From positions 1 to 12,766 of the forward strand of contig CAYMTN010000162.1 in the NCBI GenBank assembly GCA_964393335.1: a stretch of 12,766 nucleotides of DNA. The letters run 5' to 3'. Under the pieces are notes generated by a model. That model worked only from the letters and a program-made list of their open reading frames with translations, ran no database searches and was not told the DNA's origin. Of this stretch, positions 8,301 to 12,766 are shown piece after piece. The translations under genes and the position numbers were made by a program. Within the stretch, counting starts at the first letter, position 1. Each line of letters opens with the position of its first letter. This DNA comes from CAYMTN01 sp964393335 (GTDB taxonomy: Bacteria > Chloroflexota > Anaerolineae > Aggregatilineales > Aggregatilineaceae).

Positions 8301-9651
8301 TGCTGGCTAACTGGCCGATGCCGCCCAGGTTCTCGAACTGCGCGACGAGCACCATGTACTGCCCTGCTTCGACCGGCTCGACCTGCGGGATATCCGCGCC
8401 GGGCGCGAGCGGTTCGCCTCCGGCGGGAGCCGTCGCCACGTGGTCGGTTTTGTCGGCAGCCTCCGGCCCCAGGATGATCGCAACGACGGCCACGACCGAG
8501 CAGGCCAACACGGTGACGATCACCATCAGCGCGATCCATTTCCACTTGGTGATGGATGAGGCGGCGGGCATTTCGCCGGTTGCCAGCGGCGTGCCGCCCG
8601 GCGTGTAATAGGGTGGGAGCGCCTGTGACGCCGGCACCTGTGACGCCGCTCCCTGGGCTGGGGCCGGGCCGCCGGGGGATGGGTAGAGCGAAAAGCCGTG
8701 TGTCTGGTCGGGGGTGCGGCGCTCCATCGCCGGGACGTTGCTGCCCTGGTCCGAAGGCGTGGCAAAACGGGACTTGGAGGCGTTGGGTTCGCCTTGCAGC
8801 AGCACGCTGCGCAGCGGCGTATCCAGCCCGCGAATCAGCGCTTCCAGCTCGACGCCGATCAGTCGCACGCTGGCGATGCGCCGCTCACGGTCTTTTTCGA
8901 GCATACGGTAGATCAGGTCGGCCAGGCCCAGCGGGATGCCGGGCCGCAGCCGGGTAATATCCGGCGCGGGTTTGGTCAGGATCGAGGTCAGGATCGCGGC
9001 AGTGCTGCTTTCCTGGAACGGCACGCGCCCGGTTAACATCTCAAACAGCATGACGCCGAACGACCAGATATCGGTGCGCTCGTCCAGTTCCAGGCCGTTG
9101 CACGCTTCCGGGCTGAGATACGCGTAGGTGCCGATCACCGATCCGGTTTGCGTCAGGCGGGTGCGGTCGCCCAGGTGCGCCACGCCGAAATCGGTCAGGC
9201 GCGGCGTGCCGTCCTCGGCCAGCAGCACGTTATCGGGCTTGATGTCGCGGTGAATGATGTTCATGCGGTGGGCGCGCGTCAGCGCGTCGGCCAGGTCCAG
9301 CGCGACGTTGAGCACGCCTTCGAGCGGCAGCCGCGACTGTTCGTCGATCAGGTCCCTCAGCGACCCGCCGCTGACGTATTCCATGACGAGGTAGTGCTGG
9401 CCGCTGTCTTCGAACGCGTCGAGCAACTGCACGATGTTCGGGTGATCGAGCTGGCGCAGGGCTTCGCCTTCGCGCCGGAAACGATCCACGATATCCGGGT
9501 TTTCTTCGACGATGCTCTGGTGCAGCAGCTTGACGGCGACCAGTTCGTTCGTACGCAGGTCCACGCCGCGATACACGTCGCCCATGCCGCCCCGCCCGAT
9601 TTTTTCTTCCAGTCGGTAACGCCCGGCTACGATCGGTGTCTCTTCGCTCAT
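5374..9651 (-). CDS. Giant receptor Ser/Thr protein kinase with two tandem sensor-TPR modules
   Basis: A 1425-residue PknB-type membrane kinase. I start it at the ATG at 9651 (MSEETP, matching the neighbour's MSQPD); a TTG two codons upstream, preceded by GAGG, is a real alternative. Kinase domain about 11-275: GRGGMGDVY (19-27), K41, E61, HRDIKPDN (134-141), DFG (154-156), SPEA (180-183), DIWSFG (194-199); complete. Thr-rich activation loop (TRLTQTG, 164-170). A Pro/Gln/Ala-rich linker (276-368) leads to a membrane helix (about 370-394). The roughly 1030-residue outside part has module 1 (425-905), a linker (906-935) and module 2 (936-1425). Each has MVLV, RDV.RF, VVWGNYTPD, LERTANVR and DERR/NERT motifs, then TPR-like helices, a YC(A/N)L helix and a Cys-containing tail. 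Cysteines outside are 827, 899, 1343 and 1415 only. It probably forms one transcription unit with the second kinase and xseB. Ligand and targets are unknown. Confidence 0.93.
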   Translation of the reverse strand: MSEETPIVAGRYRLEEKIGRGGMGDVYRGVDLRTNELVAVKLLHQSIVEENPDIVDRFRREGEALRQLDHPNIVQLLDAFEDSGQHYLVMEYVSGGSLRDLIDEQSRLPLEGVLNVALDLADALTRAHRMNIIHRDIKPDNVLLAEDGTPRLTDFGVAHLGDRTRLTQTGSVIGTYAYLSPEACNGLELDERTDIWSFGVMLFEMLTGRVPFQESSTAAILTSILTKPAPDITRLRPGIPLGLADLIYRMLEKDRERRIASVRLIGVELEALIRGLDTPLRSVLLQGEPNASKSRFATPSDQGSNVPAMERRTPDQTHGFSLYPSPGGPAPAQGAASQVPASQALPPYYTPGGTPLATGEMPAASSITKWKWIALMVIVTVLACSVVAVVAIILGPEAADKTDHVATAPAGGEPLAPGADIPQVEPVEAGQYMVLVAQFENLGGIGQLASSNRDVTRFVYDNLHETLEETVPFSDVRVRRYPGVVTSDDEARAAAAVNDAIVVVWGNYTPDLIELNVQIGSTTPFKHNVFERDVLERTANVRIHMTNERTESVAPAVLGVLNVLQNADGDGFEMLRTSAIQGAIDVQSAEIVGTSVAADVHHYFIASSDAQGRAYLDDALDLDPGNPLLYAYSSIQKQRQGLFEESRRDIETAQRLGPDGWVMPTLLLANITEDSSVIGLFDAVIAQRPEDWFPLFFRGAIYYELDGTVPDGYTHARADLDAAITLHPNASFPYVYSALLAMHEGRLADAGQAIYITLNEYPNPSFMQRLVSATFGDRFLTPYAVTLSAFTNLMLGRHNQVIQDTQAGLAIYPDLSDLFLLQGMSYCALSSYRAAATSFSQLLQRDPAFMLAYLMRASVRLSLNNEDGANDDFGVIESSPQADTFAPFIAAIKDGATNCGMFFSPENTLIMPVSTGMPASTGQPVDQTPTPVGAVETVKPGDLMVLVTRLEPLDGVTERDVARFIADNLARVTGEDLGSTAVGVSRDPALITSDADALALAQETGATIVVWGNYTPDVIELNIQIGVTDAFPLIPFDQQTLERTANVRVHLTDERRESIAPQVLAILNLLATADGDEYGMMLWFTLIDALDVTGAEIVGNSLAAHMHRALVAYDTDPQQSIDELTAAIAVDASSVLAYFYRGLAYLRTGAESSFAADLETARRLAPDNWAGLTMMEPHPDLQTALDAYSRAVTLRPDDWFVYFMRGTLYYYALQDFDAARADFERSIALGPQANLPFIPAMLLALRQGRLADAQAYMDAILTRYPDAELTNRAFQAVYGSAAVENYSGLLFSAATNLVLGQYDRVVTDVQIMAENVLSLPESQHDEYGLELADMYALQGIAYCNLDEIESAEAAYTQALRISPDFTLLYLLRGQVRQVQGNASAARNDFAVASQHTLGPGFEAWVQAGITGRWSCKTLQDYTPPG
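5377..8379 (-). repeat. Intragenic duplication: two homologous sensor-TPR modules in one gene
   Basis: Module 1 is encoded at 6937-8379 and module 2 at 5377-6846. Shared words in the same order are MVLV, RDV.RF, the IVVVWGNYTPD block, LERTANVR, (D/N)ER..S(V/I)AP.VL, ADGD, EIVG.S.AA, ETA.RL.PD, RP(E/D)DWF, ALL(A/L).(H/R).GRLADA, YC and a Cys tail. Module 2 looks closer to the single module of the neighbouring kinase (both have GVTDAFP and RFIAD(N/D)L) than to module 1. The call is by eye; identities were not computed. Confidence 0.88.
6886..6921 (-). repeat. 18-bp tandem repeat (x2) in the inter-module linker
   Basis: Two 18-bp units, ATGCCTGTATCTACAGGT and ATGCCTGCGTCCACAGGC, agree at 14 of 18 bases and encode MPVSTG-MPASTG in the linker joining the two sensor modules. 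Three of the four differences fall at third codon positions, so the peptide repeat appears better preserved than the DNA repeat. Confidence 0.75.
8619..8648. repeat. 15-bp tandem repeat (x2) in the juxtamembrane linker
   Basis: GCGCCTGTGACGCCG is followed directly by GCACCTGTGACGCCG, one mismatch apart. On the minus strand it encodes the ASQVP-ASQAL part of the Pro/Gln/Ala-rich cytoplasmic linker between the kinase domain and the membrane helix. It is most simply local slippage in a tolerant linker. Confidence 0.75.
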
Positions 9652-9675
9652 AAACAAGGTGCCTCAATAAGACTG

Positions 9676-9759
9676 GTTTTTAGTGGTCAGTTATTGGTGA
9701 TTGGTTACTCGTTTCCCGTCATGAGGACGCGGCGCGGCCTGCGCCACAAACCAACGACC
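9676..9759. repeat. Heptamer-flanked repeat element, copy 1
   Basis: Starts with seven period-7 units, each opening with GT (GTTTTTA, GTGGTCA, GTTATTG, GTGATTG, GTTACTC, GTTTCCC, GTCATGA; 9676-9724). A G+C core with a small hairpin (GGCGC...GCGCC) follows, then ACAAACC-AACGACC (9746-9759). Positions 9697-9759 match 9957-10019 at 60 of 63 bases, a direct repeat with a 260-bp offset. Confidence 0.85.
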
Positions 9760-9825
9760 CAAACACCGGTTTTTAGTAATTACTGATCCGTGCATTGAAA
9801 ACTAAACTTCTGGACATTGACAGCA

Positions 9826-9895
9826 AGCCTCACCCCTTAACCCCCGGCCCCTTTGCCCCTCTCCATTTTGATGGAGAGGGGCCAGGGGTGAGGCT
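9826..9895. repeat. Palindromic repeat C
   Basis: A 70-bp nested palindrome. Outer arms AGCCTCACCCCT (9826-9837) and AGGGGTGAGGCT (9884-9895) are perfect complements. Inner arms GCCCCTCTCCAT (9855-9866) and ATGGAGAGGGGC (9871-9882) are perfect complements around a TTTG loop. This is the most complete of the three family members in the window; repeats A and B share its CCTCACYCC and CCCCTCTCC words. It sits between the two direct copies of the heptamer element. Confidence 0.88.
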
Positions 9896-9956
9896 ATCTG
9901 GCGAGCCTCTGCTACGTGATCAGTTTAGAAAGTTACGTCAGGCTCAGTATTTTTTT

Positions 9957-10054
9957 GTGATTGGCTACTCGTTTCCCGTCATGAGAACGCGGCGCTGCCT
10001 GCGCCACAAACCAACGACCAATTACCAATAACGAATGACCAATCACCAATGACC
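9957..10054. repeat. Heptamer-flanked repeat element, copy 2
   Basis: Left side carries GTGATTG, GCTACTC, GTTTCCC, GTCATGA; then the G+C core with GGCGC...GCGCC; then seven inverted heptamers at 10006-10054 (ACAAACC, AACGACC, AATTACC, AATAACG, AATGACC, AATCACC, AATGACC). The right-hand units are the reverse complement of the left-hand type (GTNATTG), so the element is one long imperfect palindrome of heptamers. It keeps a longer right arm than copy 1. Confidence 0.85.
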
Positions 10055-10092
10055 ACTGCGCGCGAAATCTACCGGTTTCTCCCCGAAAACTA

Positions 10093-11301
10093 TCAAACGT
10101 CCAGACTCCGCTGGCGAACGGAGGCGCTCAGACGGCCATCGTGCAGCGTGATGTCGATGGCGGTGCCTTCGACGGCGTCGTGGGCGCTGGTCACGCGCTG
10201 GCCGTCGCTGGTGCGGGTGACGATGGCATAACCGCGCGCCAGCAGCCGCCGGGGATTGGCCGCATCGAGCGCGCGTCCCTGTGCGGCGAGCCGGTCCCGC
10301 CGCCGCGCCATATCGTGCCGCACATGGGCCGCCGCGCGGCTGGTCAGGTCGTCGATGCGCTGGCGGGCATTCTGGATCGTGTGCAGCGGCGACAGACGTT
10401 CGAGCAGGCGGGCCTGCGCGTCGAGTTCTCGCTGGAAGCTGCCCAGGCGGGTGTACTGGCTGGCCGTTAGCCGGTCGGCCCAGGTCCGAATATCCAGGCG
10501 CAGCAGCGCGCCGTCCGGCGTGACGACCTCCGCCGCTGCGGACGGAGTCGGGGCGCGGTAGTCGGCGGCAAAATCCACCAGCGTGAAATCGATCTCGTGC
10601 CCGACCCCCGCCACGACCGGGATGCGTGACGCGGCCACCGCGCGGGCGACGGCTTCGTCGTTGAAGCACCACAGGTCTTCCAGGCTGCCCCCGCCGCGCG
10701 CCACGATGATCACATCCACGCTAGTCTGGTCGTTCAGGCGGCGCAGCGCCTCGATGATCTGGGGCGGCGCGTCGGTTCCCTGGACCAGCGCCGGGCTGAG
10801 AATGACCTCCGCCAGCGGGTAGCGCCGCCGCAGCACGTTTTGAATGTCCTGAAAGGCCGCCGTCGTGGGCGACGTGACCACGCCAATCTGCCGGGGAAAG
10901 GCCGGGATCGGGCGTTTGCGGGCGCTGTCGAACAGGCCCTCGGCTTCCAGCCGGGTCTTGAGCAGCTCAAACTGGCGGTTGAGGTCGCCCACGCCCGCCA
11001 CTTGCAGCGTATCACACACCAACTGGTATTCGCCGCGCCGGTCGTAAACCGTGACGTGCCCGTGCGCCAGCACCGCATCGCCGTGCTGCGGCTCGAAGCT
11101 CAACCAGGCTGCCTGGCTTTTCCACATCACGCCGCGCAGCTCGCTGCGATCATCTTTGAGCGTAAAGTACAGGTGGCCGGATGACGCGCGGGTGAAGTTG
11201 CTGATCTCGCCCTCGACCCATACGTCCTGCAAGTTGGGGTCGGAGTCGAACAGATCGCGGATGTAACCGGTTAGCTGGTAGACGCTGTAGGGTTCGATCA
11301 T
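10093..11301 (-). CDS. xseA: Exodeoxyribonuclease VII large subunit XseA
   Basis: A 402-residue protein with the full XseA layout. The N-terminal OB-fold domain (about 5-100) carries VWVEGEISNF (27-36), SGHLYFTLKD (41-50) and EYQLVCD. The catalytic domain has IGVVTSPTTAAFQDI (139-153), VIIVARGGGSLEDLW.FNDEAVARA (198-221), PVVAGVGHEIDFTLVDFAAD (228-247) and RAPTPSAAAE (249-258). A helical region rich in Arg/Gln follows (about 265-345), then the C-terminal LARGYAIV (354-361) and beta tail. It is the nuclease subunit of exonuclease VII, acting on single-stranded DNA ends in repair. Length is slightly short but within range. The ATG follows GGAAGA, a modest ribosome binding site. It is divergent from the 130-aa gene at 11433. 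Its usual partner xseB is not adjacent: the repeat region and two kinase genes intervene. Confidence 0.96.
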   Translation of the reverse strand: MIEPYSVYQLTGYIRDLFDSDPNLQDVWVEGEISNFTRASSGHLYFTLKDDRSELRGVMWKSQAAWLSFEPQHGDAVLAHGHVTVYDRRGEYQLVCDTLQVAGVGDLNRQFELLKTRLEAEGLFDSARKRPIPAFPRQIGVVTSPTTAAFQDIQNVLRRRYPLAEVILSPALVQGTDAPPQIIEALRRLNDQTSVDVIIVARGGGSLEDLWCFNDEAVARAVAASRIPVVAGVGHEIDFTLVDFAADYRAPTPSAAAEVVTPDGALLRLDIRTWADRLTASQYTRLGSFQRELDAQARLLERLSPLHTIQNARQRIDDLTSRAAAHVRHDMARRRDRLAAQGRALDAANPRRLLARGYAIVTRTSDGQRVTSAHDAVEGTAIDITLHDGRLSASVRQRSLDV

Positions 11302-11386
11302 GATTCTTCCGGGATGTGTGCGCCAATATCACTCGAATTGTACAACACACCGCCCGTCAAGGCCATGAGGCGCTGGCCGGAATCTG

Positions 11387-11395
11387 TGTTAAAAT
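11387..11395 (+). promoter_or_regulatory. Candidate extended -10 promoter for the 130-aa gene
   Basis: TGT-TAAAAT forms an extended -10 (TGN followed by a -10-like box) 38 nt upstream of the start codon at 11433, in the gap shared with the divergent xseA. No good -35 is seen 17 bp upstream. Position relative to the strong ribosome binding site is sensible, but the evidence is a single motif. Confidence 0.4.
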
Positions 11396-11432
11396 TCGCC
11401 CAGGAATGACTCGGCTCGAATCGGAGGACAAG

Positions 11433-11825
11433 ATGGACGAAACCGCACGCGAACAACTGGCTAAACGCCTGAGCGCCATGTCATTGAAGGATGCCCGCAC
11501 CGAAATGCGCGTTATCGACCCTGATGCCATCCTGAAATATTACCGCAACTCGATCTGGGGCGAATGTCACACGCTGTTTGTGCTGCCCAACGCAGGCTTG
11601 AGCATCGCCCTGGTCGAAAAGGACAAGGTCGAGACGATGGACGCGCAGTCAGGGGGCGCGCCGCGCGGCCTCAACAAAGAATCCGTCGAATACCAGTACA
11701 TCGAGGCGCGTGTCACGCCGTTGGACCGGCCCGCCACCAAACGCGGCGGCAGCGGGCCATCGCCCCGCCTGCACATGCAGCGCCAGCGCGATCTGGCCCA
11801 GGCCCAGGTGCGGGACGACTCGTAA
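11433..11825 (+). CDS. Conserved-looking hypothetical protein, 130 aa
   Basis: The start at 11433 is supported by CGGAGGA (11422-11428) at good spacing. The frame is open further upstream, but those residues precede the ribosome binding site. The protein is soluble, with no signal peptide or membrane segment. An N-terminal charged helix (MDETAREQLAKRLSAMSLKDARTEM) leads to an alpha/beta-looking core: DPDAILKYYRNSIWGE (about 29-44), then strands HTLFVLPN and LSIALVEKDKVETM. A polar, Arg/Gln-rich tail (about 95-130) looks disordered or basic. I do not recognise the family. It is divergent from xseA over 131 bp and convergent with fabI, so neither neighbour gives a firm functional hint. Codon composition resembles the flanking genes. 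It is likely a real gene given the ribosome binding site and the structured core, but its function is unknown. Confidence 0.75.
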   Translation: MDETAREQLAKRLSAMSLKDARTEMRVIDPDAILKYYRNSIWGECHTLFVLPNAGLSIALVEKDKVETMDAQSGGAPRGLNKESVEYQYIEARVTPLDRPATKRGGSGPSPRLHMQRQRDLAQAQVRDDS

Positions 11826-11837
11826 GCCCGCGTGCGG

Positions 11838-11888
11838 AAAAATAGGGGTCCAGGGGCGTCGTACCGCGCTCCTACAACCCCTATTGTT
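11838..11888 (-). terminator. Hairpin terminator of fabI, possibly bidirectional
   Basis: Perfect 9-bp inverted repeat AATAGGGGT (11841-11849) and ACCCCTATT (11877-11885), with further partial pairing inside (AGGGGCG against CGCGCTCCT). On the minus strand the stem ends ACCCCTATTTTTCC, giving a U-run after the hairpin, so it suits fabI, whose stop is 38 bp away. On the + strand it follows the 130-aa gene by 15 bp but has only a weak T stretch. Confidence 0.7.
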
Positions 11889-11923
11889 ACACAGAATGCG
11901 CCAACAACATCGTGGCGCTGCAC

Positions 11924-12721
11924 TTACAGTTGCTCGAATTCCTCTTCGGTCGCCGTGATGCCCAACACGTGATACCCGCCGTCGATATACAGCGTTTCGC
12001 CGCTGATCTGGCGGGCTGCGTCACTGGCCAGGAACGCGGCGACGTTGCCGACATCCTCCTGCGTGACCTGCTCGCGCAGCGGGGTGACCTTCTCGCTGTA
12101 TTTCAACATGGTGCGGAAGCCTGGCACGCCTGCCGCTGCCAGCGTTTTGATCGGGCCGGGACTGAGCGTATTCACGCGGATGCCCTGCGGGCCGAGGTCC
12201 ACTGCCAGGTAACGCACGATGTTTTCGAGCGCGGCTTTGGCAATCGCCATCACGTTGTAACGCGGCATGACCTTCTCGGCGGCGTAATACGACAGCGCCA
12301 TGATGCTGCCGCCGTCCGGCATCAATTCGGCGGCGTGTTTCGCCAGCGGGATCAGGCTGTAGGCGGAAATATCGAGCGCTATCTTGAAGCCCGCGCGGCT
12401 GACATCCCGGAAGCGCCCGCCCAGGTCGTCGCCCGGCGCGTACGCGACGGCATGTACCAGGATGTCCAATGTGCCGAAACGCTCCTTCGCCCTGGCGAAC
12501 ACCGTCTTAATCTGCTCGTCGGACGTGACGTCGCACTGCTCCACAAAGTCGATCCCGACCTCTTGTGCCAGCGGAAAGACGCGCTTTTCGAGCACCTCAC
12601 CCGCATAACTCAACCCGACGGTGGCTCCCTCGCGCACAAACGCCTCGGTGATGCCCCAGGCAATCGATCGTTTGTTGGCTACGCCGAAAACCAGCGCCGT
12701 TTTTCCATCCAGTGAACCCAT
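11924..12721 (-). CDS. fabI: Enoyl-[acyl-carrier-protein] reductase (NADH), FabI type
   Basis: A 265-residue short-chain dehydrogenase of the FabI class, which reduces trans-2-enoyl-ACP in the last step of each fatty-acid elongation cycle. Seen are the FabI-type cofactor loop GVANKRSIAWGI (13-24), CDVTSD (63-68), HAVAYAPGDDL (90-100), the SYYAAEKVMPRYNVMAIAK region (144-162) with catalytic Y155 and K162 in the FabI-specific Y-x6-K spacing, and LSPGPIKTLAAAG (186-198), which covers the nucleotide- and inhibitor-binding region. Length is normal. The start at 12721 is chosen because AGGAGGG lies 7 nt upstream and the protein then begins like other FabIs (MGSLDGKTALV); an upstream in-frame start would place that site inside the gene. 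The position equal to E. coli Gly93 is Ala93. The gene is followed by a strong hairpin and is convergent with the 130-aa gene; its promoter lies at or beyond the right edge. Confidence 0.96.
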   Translation of the reverse strand: MGSLDGKTALVFGVANKRSIAWGITEAFVREGATVGLSYAGEVLEKRVFPLAQEVGIDFVEQCDVTSDEQIKTVFARAKERFGTLDILVHAVAYAPGDDLGGRFRDVSRAGFKIALDISAYSLIPLAKHAAELMPDGGSIMALSYYAAEKVMPRYNVMAIAKAALENIVRYLAVDLGPQGIRVNTLSPGPIKTLAAAGVPGFRTMLKYSEKVTPLREQVTQEDVGNVAAFLASDAARQISGETLYIDGGYHVLGITATEEEFEQL

Positions 12722-12766
12722 AATCTTCCCTCCTGATGTGGTGATGTCGGTATGTTGTAACACACG

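Larger units (their letters stand above)
9652..10092. other. 441-bp repeat-filled non-coding region between xseA and the giant kinase
   Basis: No gene is supported here. The gap holds two direct copies of a heptamer-flanked element (9676-9759 and 9957-10054) with palindromic repeat C (9826-9895) between them. It also holds short spacers, including GGTTTTTAGT at 9676 (one base in) and again at 9769. I see no convincing sigma-70 promoter for the giant kinase; one must exist here or transcription must read through from xseA. The A+T content is visibly higher than in the flanking genes. Confidence 0.7.

Noticed and set aside
7423..8310. Long open frame (295 codons) on the + strand opposite the giant kinase; similar ones at 5248-6282, 6331-7125 and 3198-3752
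   Set aside because: These lie wholly inside strongly recognised kinase genes, are rich in Arg/His/Gln/Val without recognisable domains, and are expected in G+C-rich DNA where stops are rare in the antisense frame.
9652..10092. A transposase remnant or integron-like gene inside the repeat region
   Set aside because: No frame here shows a DDE, HUH or tyrosine recombinase motif; the only open stretches are short and read through the repeats.
11338..11360. TTGACG followed by TACAAT on the minus strand upstream of xseA as a promoter
   Set aside because: The spacer is only 12 bp, too short for a sigma-70 promoter.
11316..11432. Upstream extension of the 130-aa gene to an earlier in-frame start
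   Set aside because: The extension would place the strong CGGAGGA site and the -10-like box inside the coding region, and the added residues look like translated intergenic sequence.

Overview
The window looks like chromosomal DNA of a G+C-rich bacterium, most plausibly a Chloroflexota (Anaerolineae-type) member. This is inferred from the mix of features: a F420/FMN-type luciferase-like oxidoreductase, giant membrane Ser/Thr kinases with extracytoplasmic TPRs, intergenic heptamer repeats and CCTCACCCC-type palindromes. No rRNA or other marker is present to prove the assignment. I found no phage, transposase, CRISPR, tRNA or rRNA.

Layout. Left edge, + strand: the C-terminus of a probable lipid II flippase (murJ), then a complete luciferase-like flavin oxidoreductase. 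These converge on a minus-strand secreted protein of unknown role across a perfect 14-bp hairpin. From about 2.3 to 11.3 kb everything is on the minus strand. In transcription order it holds xseA (exonuclease VII large subunit), a 434-bp repeat-rich gap, a giant receptor kinase (1425 aa), a second receptor kinase (911 aa) and xseB (exonuclease VII small subunit), whose start overlaps the second kinase's stop by 4 bp. Right end: a 130-aa unknown gene (+), divergent from xseA, converges on fabI (enoyl-ACP reductase, -) across a terminator-like hairpin.

The most interesting part is the kinase pair. Both have an intact cytoplasmic kinase domain, a Pro-rich linker, one membrane segment and a large outside region. 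That region is built from a module of about 480-530 residues: a possible CsgG/FlgO/TolB-N-like alpha/beta domain followed by TPR-like helices. The shorter kinase has one module and the longer has two in tandem, giving three paralogous copies side by side. Each module has exactly two cysteines, always 72 residues apart, one in a TPR-like helix and one in the C-terminal tail. This suggests a conserved disulfide or redox- or ligand-responsive clasp. The kinases separate xseA from xseB, and xseB is probably translationally coupled to a kinase.

The second theme is non-coding repeats. Three members of a palindromic family (CCTCACCCC...GGGGTGAGG type) lie between genes. Period-7 heptamer arrays occur at two places. 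One locus has two direct copies of a heptamer-flanked G+C core on either side of a palindromic repeat, which looks like a nested or composite small repeat element.
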